A stretch of DNA of 64,000 nucleotides from Melieria omissa (taxonomy: Eukaryota > Arthropoda > Insecta > Diptera > Ulidiidae). How positions within the stretch are numbered: the stretch's first letter is position 1; each line of letters starts with the position of its first letter. The translations under genes were made by a program, and so were the position numbers. A model generated the notes under the pieces. It saw only the letters and a program-made list of their open reading frames with translations. It ran no database searches and was not told the origin of the DNA. Positions 59,398-64,000 of the stretch are shown in pieces. Location of the stretch: the NCBI GenBank assembly GCA_963971225.1, contig OZ020269.1, positions 109,191,486 to 109,255,485 of the forward strand, in the 5' to 3' direction.

Positions 59398-62300
59398 GTG
59401 AGTGCCATGGCTTCTCCAACTTCAGAGTAAACCAAACCGAAGGCTACAGCCGATGCTGGGACAAATTATCTTTCCATTGCATTGCTACAAAATTTGCGCG
59501 TGGAGTATCAGCTAAGTGACCCATCTCAAACGGGTTTTCCTCGAATTGGAATTGTATTATTTTTTCCACTTCACCCGTAACCAGTTTGGCGTCACATTCG
59601 GTATACAACAACTACAACCGATGTCAAGATCACTAAATGTTTAATGACTACTATTAAAAAAAAAAGTGTTTTTCTACAAGAAATCGATTCGAACGGTGGT
59701 TGAGTAACTGTTGCTGGGTTTAACACTGAGTAATGCGCAACTGAATATTCAACCGCACCAAATCAACTTTGAGCTTAGTTTAAATTTCACAGACTGCTGT
59801 TTCCGAAAACACCAATTTATATACAAATATGCAGACATTAAAATGTATGTATATAGGTCGAAGCTACTATGCGGATGTACGGATTAAATCATTAAAAATA
59901 TTTTCTTTCTAAAGTTAAACAAACTTAAGAGCACATTGTTTCTGTTACTTGCATTAAGCCATATTAGTTTCACAATTAGTGGTACAAGTTACTTCCACTG
60001 CATAAAAAAGTGGCAAAGTATGTACACATACACTGTTAATATTTATGTGAAAAGGAATGATTAAGAGTTTTTACATTTGTGCCACAGTAGGTATTAGCAT
60101 TTATATATATTGGCTGAAGTTGGCATTAAACAAATCAAGTCGCAATTTTTAGCGTTTGTGGTTGGTGCTTTCTTGCTCGGGTTCAAAGACGCTGAAACAA
60201 AATGTGTAGAAATGGTATTATCTGTCGGAATAATTGTCTAATTGACTGAATCTTTCTATGCAGGCTGGTAGTACGTCAGCTATGAATTATTTGCGCAATC
60301 AGTGCAAATTACGTGCAACTCTGGAGAAACACATTTAAGTTAATGATTGCTCAAAGTATTTATATATGTATTGTAATTAATTGGACTCGATTAGAACGTA
60401 TGTTTTTCAACGAGTAGGTATCGTTAGTATTTGCTGATGGATTGAATTTGGATACTAAAATATTGATAATATATGACTGCATCGGGAGCGCAACACATAT
60501 GACTTACTTTTCTCACCCTTGCGTGAAAAAAAGCGATCGCAAGGAGCCGAGAAGTTAGTAACTACTAAATAATAAAAGTTCAGGAAGCTAATTTCAAATG
60601 TATAAAAAATGGAATATAATTAGTTTTGGGTATATGCAATGTGCAAATAATTTCAAGATTACATACGTATGTATATGCATATACCTGTAGATGGGTTTAT
60701 GTTTGTCACAGAAATGCGAAAAACATTTTTGGTGATTGAATGATTGAAATTGCAGTGTCTAAAAACGAAGTTAAGCTGTAGACCCAGAGACAACGACTAA
60801 CGATTAAAAACAAGTTTACGGACTGCATTCGCAAACAAAAGTGAGATGGAAATATAAGCCAAGAATTTAATTGATGCCGAACTGTTTCAAAATGCTGAAA
60901 CGACTCGAAAGCACTTAAGCGTAAAATCAAACCTGAATATGAGCGATGCGACTCAAATTAAGGGGGTCTTCTACCTTGTGGCCTCGTTTTTGATACTGTT
61001 TTTTGACAATAGATTGTAGGGGAACCAATAATACAATCAAGGTTCGGTTTTTTGCATAGAATTCGTTTATTTCTATACTTCCAACATTAATTTTTCTGAA
61101 ATTTTACTGTCTCTAGTTTGACCGTGATTTGACCTTGAAATGTCCCTTACGAAAAATTTATACTAAAACGGTTGTCACGATTCAGCCCATGAAAGTCGTC
61201 TGAAACAAAAAAACCAAAATGATTTAGTTTCCTTATGACTTTGGCTATCGTTTGACACGAGGTTTTTGAAAAATTCCAAAATTTAACGAAACAGGCAACA
61301 AACAAACAAAAATGTCTACGTTTTCAAGGTCAAGAATAGCTGTAAAAATCGTTAAAATGAAAAAAATCTAAAAAGCTCGTGTCAAACGATAGCCACATGT
61401 TTTCCGCAAATTTTGATATATCACTTTAGTTAATTGATCAATTAGTTCTCGAGATATCTTGCCAACCAGTTGCAAAAACACAACTTTTGGGAAATTGCAT
61501 TTAAAGTGGCGATGAGCGCTGCGATAACAGCATGCGGAGCTATATTCGATGACTCTAAAAACCCCGAAATAATAAGATTTCGGTTATACCCTTTGAATAT
61601 TATATTTCTAGTACCTTCTAGGCCACAAAACTGCAAAAAAAATAAAATCGATTTTTTTGAACCAACAACCTTAAGTCGCGGACGAGAGTCAAAGGCTGTA
61701 GGTATATTTATGAATGCGAGAAACTAGCACTGGTGCTCTTCAGAAACATTTAGCAGTGCAGTTTTTCTATTGCTGCTACATATTTTACACAATATAATGG
61801 TCAAGATTGGGATAGTAGGATAAGATTTGGCTTACTTCAAATATGCCCAACGAAGTACTCATAAAAGTGTAAGGCTTGCAATAAAGTACCTGCAATTCTT
61901 TAGATAGCAAACAAAGTGGAAATTTTCGTCGACTTTTCAATCATAATATTTGCTCCATTTCATTTTGGAATCAAATGGAATGAGTGAATCGTAGTTTATT
62001 TACAAGTAAGTTATAAATGTTAAAGATATTCTCTCTTTTCCGTTTTAAAAACTGTTGTGATTACTATTTGAAGTATGGAATCGACTATAATAACGTTGAA
62101 TTATGAATTGTTGACACAAAGTAAAATATAAATTCGAATAATGGTTTAACACTTCACTGCATAATATTGCATGTATGCAATGCATGTATTCATTGTTCAT
62201 TCTTCAGTTGTGCCTTTCATTTTAAAAAAATTTGATTATTAACGGAATTTTGGGAATAACATTGAAAATATGTGCAAAAAGTCGAAAAAACAGTGATTCG

Positions 62301-63230
62301 ATTTCGTGCAATAATTTTTGTTATTGATGGCGATGGTTACGTGGCGGTCGCCGTCGCTCAGCTGTTTAGTGCGTAGGATTACGAGTATACAGTGACGACC
62401 GACCTAGGTTCGACTCCCCCAGTAGCTTTCGGCGGTAACGTCCTCAGTAGGATATGGAAAATTTTCGCCAATCTTCTTCCATATGTGCAGGAATTAAACA
62501 AATTTTCATTTTTACCATCAAAAATTGGCAAGCAACAAGATTTTGTTCTTCTTTTCTTCTTTCTGAGGGCAGCTGTCGAAGGTGAAACAGTTTTTTTTTG
62601 TTTTTAAGGTTTGGCTACGGCGGAGACTCTAACTTCACATCGCGCTCTAACGCGTAGAAAAAATAAAAATCGGAATGAGTCGGTTGTTGTTATTTTACAG
62701 GCATTACTGATTCAACAGTAAACAATACAGTGACATCAAAAGTAAGAAGAAGAGACTTGTCATTCTGAAACGACCTTTTAGAGCACACCTTGATTCGCAT
62801 TGAAGAGAGAAAACAGTACATATGACTTTGTGAGAAGAAGTGCACAATATTACCTCCCTTATTTTTGCAATAGAGACATAGCATTTGACTAACGGAAAGT
62901 GAAAGCACATGACACTGGAAATTATTGATTGTTCCATAACTGGAAACAGGGAAATCGCTTACGAGGCGTAATCAAACACGAACTGATTTCGAAGCTACAG
63001 CGCCTGAAAGTATGCTAATACGGAACTTTATATTTCGCTCTAATTACTTACCGACGCGTTCGCCGCATTTCATATTATGACGTCATTTAGCTGTGCGCCA
63101 TTATCAAAAGTTTCGCAGTCGCATTTTGAAAAATCAATCCGACACAGCAGCAGTACCTACGAACCAGACAGCAACACATGACAGTGAATTCCAAACTTGT
63201 CATCACCATTACCATTATTATTGTTCTCAG
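59398..63230 (+). other. Proposed FATP intron 1
   Basis: If the upstream exon is right, this 3833-bp segment is the first intron. It is AT-rich, has no supported coding sequence, and contains a tRNA-like SINE candidate at 62354-62417. Otherwise it is intergenic. Confidence 0.4.
62354..62417 (+). ncRNA. tRNA-like / SINE head with Pol III boxes
   Basis: A B box GGTTCGACTCC (62407-62417) is perfect, and an A-box-like TCGCTCAGCTG (62354-62364) fits at 10 of 11, separated by 42 bp. Flanking arms do not fold as a standard acceptor stem. A T-rich tail near 62588-62605 could be the SINE 3' end. Confidence 0.35.
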
Positions 63231-64000
63231 CAGCCTATCGAAGCAGCAATCGCAACTGGAGACGTTTCGGTGCCTACAACAACCACAACTGACTGCGAAG
63301 TCAACTATGCAGGACATGTTGCTATCGATATTGACCTGAACAAAGAAGGCATCGGTGGAAACAACGGCCTCATCGAAAATACTAGCAAAACCTTCTCAAA
63401 TGCTAAGAAATGCAGGAGTTCTCAGCAGCAGCTCACAGGCTGCAACTCCAGCAAATTACAGATTCAACGCATCGTTCTAACCACGATTATTATGGGTGCA
63501 ACAATTGCAATTGTCACAATACTGTGGTGCTATTTCGGCTGGATGGTGGGCCTGTCGGCAACCTTCTTGGCAATAGTGGCTATTTTGTTGGTGATGCCCG
63601 GCTGGCGTTGGTTCTACATTGCAGCCGTAACATCTAAGCGAGATTTAACGTAAGTCTAAGTCTCCGGAAATCCTCTACATTTATTATATACAGTGTTGTA
63701 ATACGATACTGCCTTTTTAGGGCACTATGGGCTTATATACAACTTTTGGTATTCATAAAGCGTTGCGAGCGAAAGAATCTTATTATCTCCGACATTTTCC
63801 AAAAGAATGTTGCAAAACATCCAGATAAAGTAGCTGTTGTTAGCGAGTCACAGGCTTGGACGTTCCGTCAATTGAACGATTTTTCTAATCGTGTGGCCAA
63901 TGTTTTTCATAATCATGGCTACACAAAAGGCGACGTAGTGGGTCTCTTGTTGGAAAATCGCGCCGAGTTCGTTGGCATCTGGCTGGGACTGTCCAAAGTC
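63231..64000 (+). CDS. Fatty acid transport protein / very-long-chain acyl-CoA synthetase (FATP), 5' part, cut by window end
   Basis: Exon 63231-63649 is joined to 63721-64000 (intron 63650-63720, GTAAGT..TTTTAG, splitting a Thr codon); the gene continues beyond the window. The encoded start is a polar Thr/Asn/Gln-rich region of about 85 residues. Hydrophobic segments follow (IVLTTIIMGATIAIVTILW and FLAIVAILLVMPGWRWF), then the family sequence FIKRCERKNLIISDIFQKNV, WTFRQLNDFSNRVANVF and KGDVVGLLLENRAEFVGIWL, the beginning of the AMP-binding (ANL) domain. FATPs are membrane acyl-CoA synthetases that take up and activate long-chain fatty acids with ATP and CoA. The catalytic P-loop and later motifs lie outside the window. 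The acceptor TTGTTCTCAG|CAG at 63230 is chosen for its pyrimidine tract and phase 0. Without an upstream exon the first in-frame ATG would be at 63492 (MGATIAIV), where vertebrate FATPs also start. Confidence 0.9.

Overview
The window reads as nuclear DNA of a higher (schizophoran) fly, probably a tephritid-like species. The reasons are a Twist protein whose N-terminus, bHLH and C-terminal WR box follow the Drosophila protein, short introns with GT..AG borders, a calyptrate/acalyptrate-style odorant receptor relic, and a dense load of fly-type DNA transposons. The family-level placement is inference. Most of the sequence is non-coding.

Genes, all on the + strand: twist (coding exons 41429-42894 and 43366-43624); a decayed odorant receptor (about 51004-52155); a six-exon, single-pass leucine-rich-repeat membrane protein (55876-57914, 507 aa); and the 5' part of a fatty acid transport protein / very-long-chain acyl-CoA synthetase gene (FATP), with a likely first coding exon at 59353-59397 and further exons at 63231-63649 and 63721-64000, running off the window.

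Region 1-30 kb has no gene I can support. It is comparatively GC-rich, low-complexity sequence with scattered repeat relics: a piggyBac-type MITE (3580-4076), a nuclear copy of mitochondrial COI fused to its right side (about 4084-4381), LINE 3' ends (about 8552-9170, 17329-18195, 27661-27875, 28490-28680), a pogo/Tigger-like element split by one of those LINEs (17296-18687), and a broken mariner (22026-22935).

Region 30-40 kb is a transposon stack. A hAT element (30844-35739, perfect 8-bp target duplication) sits in an older MITE. It contains a foldback-like element (about 31495-35332), which in turn contains a 1333-bp element (31506-32838) whose ends look like Transib/RAG signal sequences: CACAGTG heptamer, 12-bp spacer, A-rich nonamer, and a 5-bp CGGCC target duplication. 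Further right come a MITE (36363-36608), a Harbinger/Tourist-like MITE holding a Pol III tRNA-like unit (36877-37469), and three TA-flanked elements in a row (38477-39679).

Region 40-64 kb holds the genes, with more MITEs (44151-44421, 45321-45567, 54552-54716, 54916-55114), a 130-bp tandem repeat (46498-46887) and a mariner 3' fragment (50085-50285). The genes do not form an obvious functional unit: twist is a mesoderm transcription factor, the receptor is sensory, and FATP handles lipid uptake.
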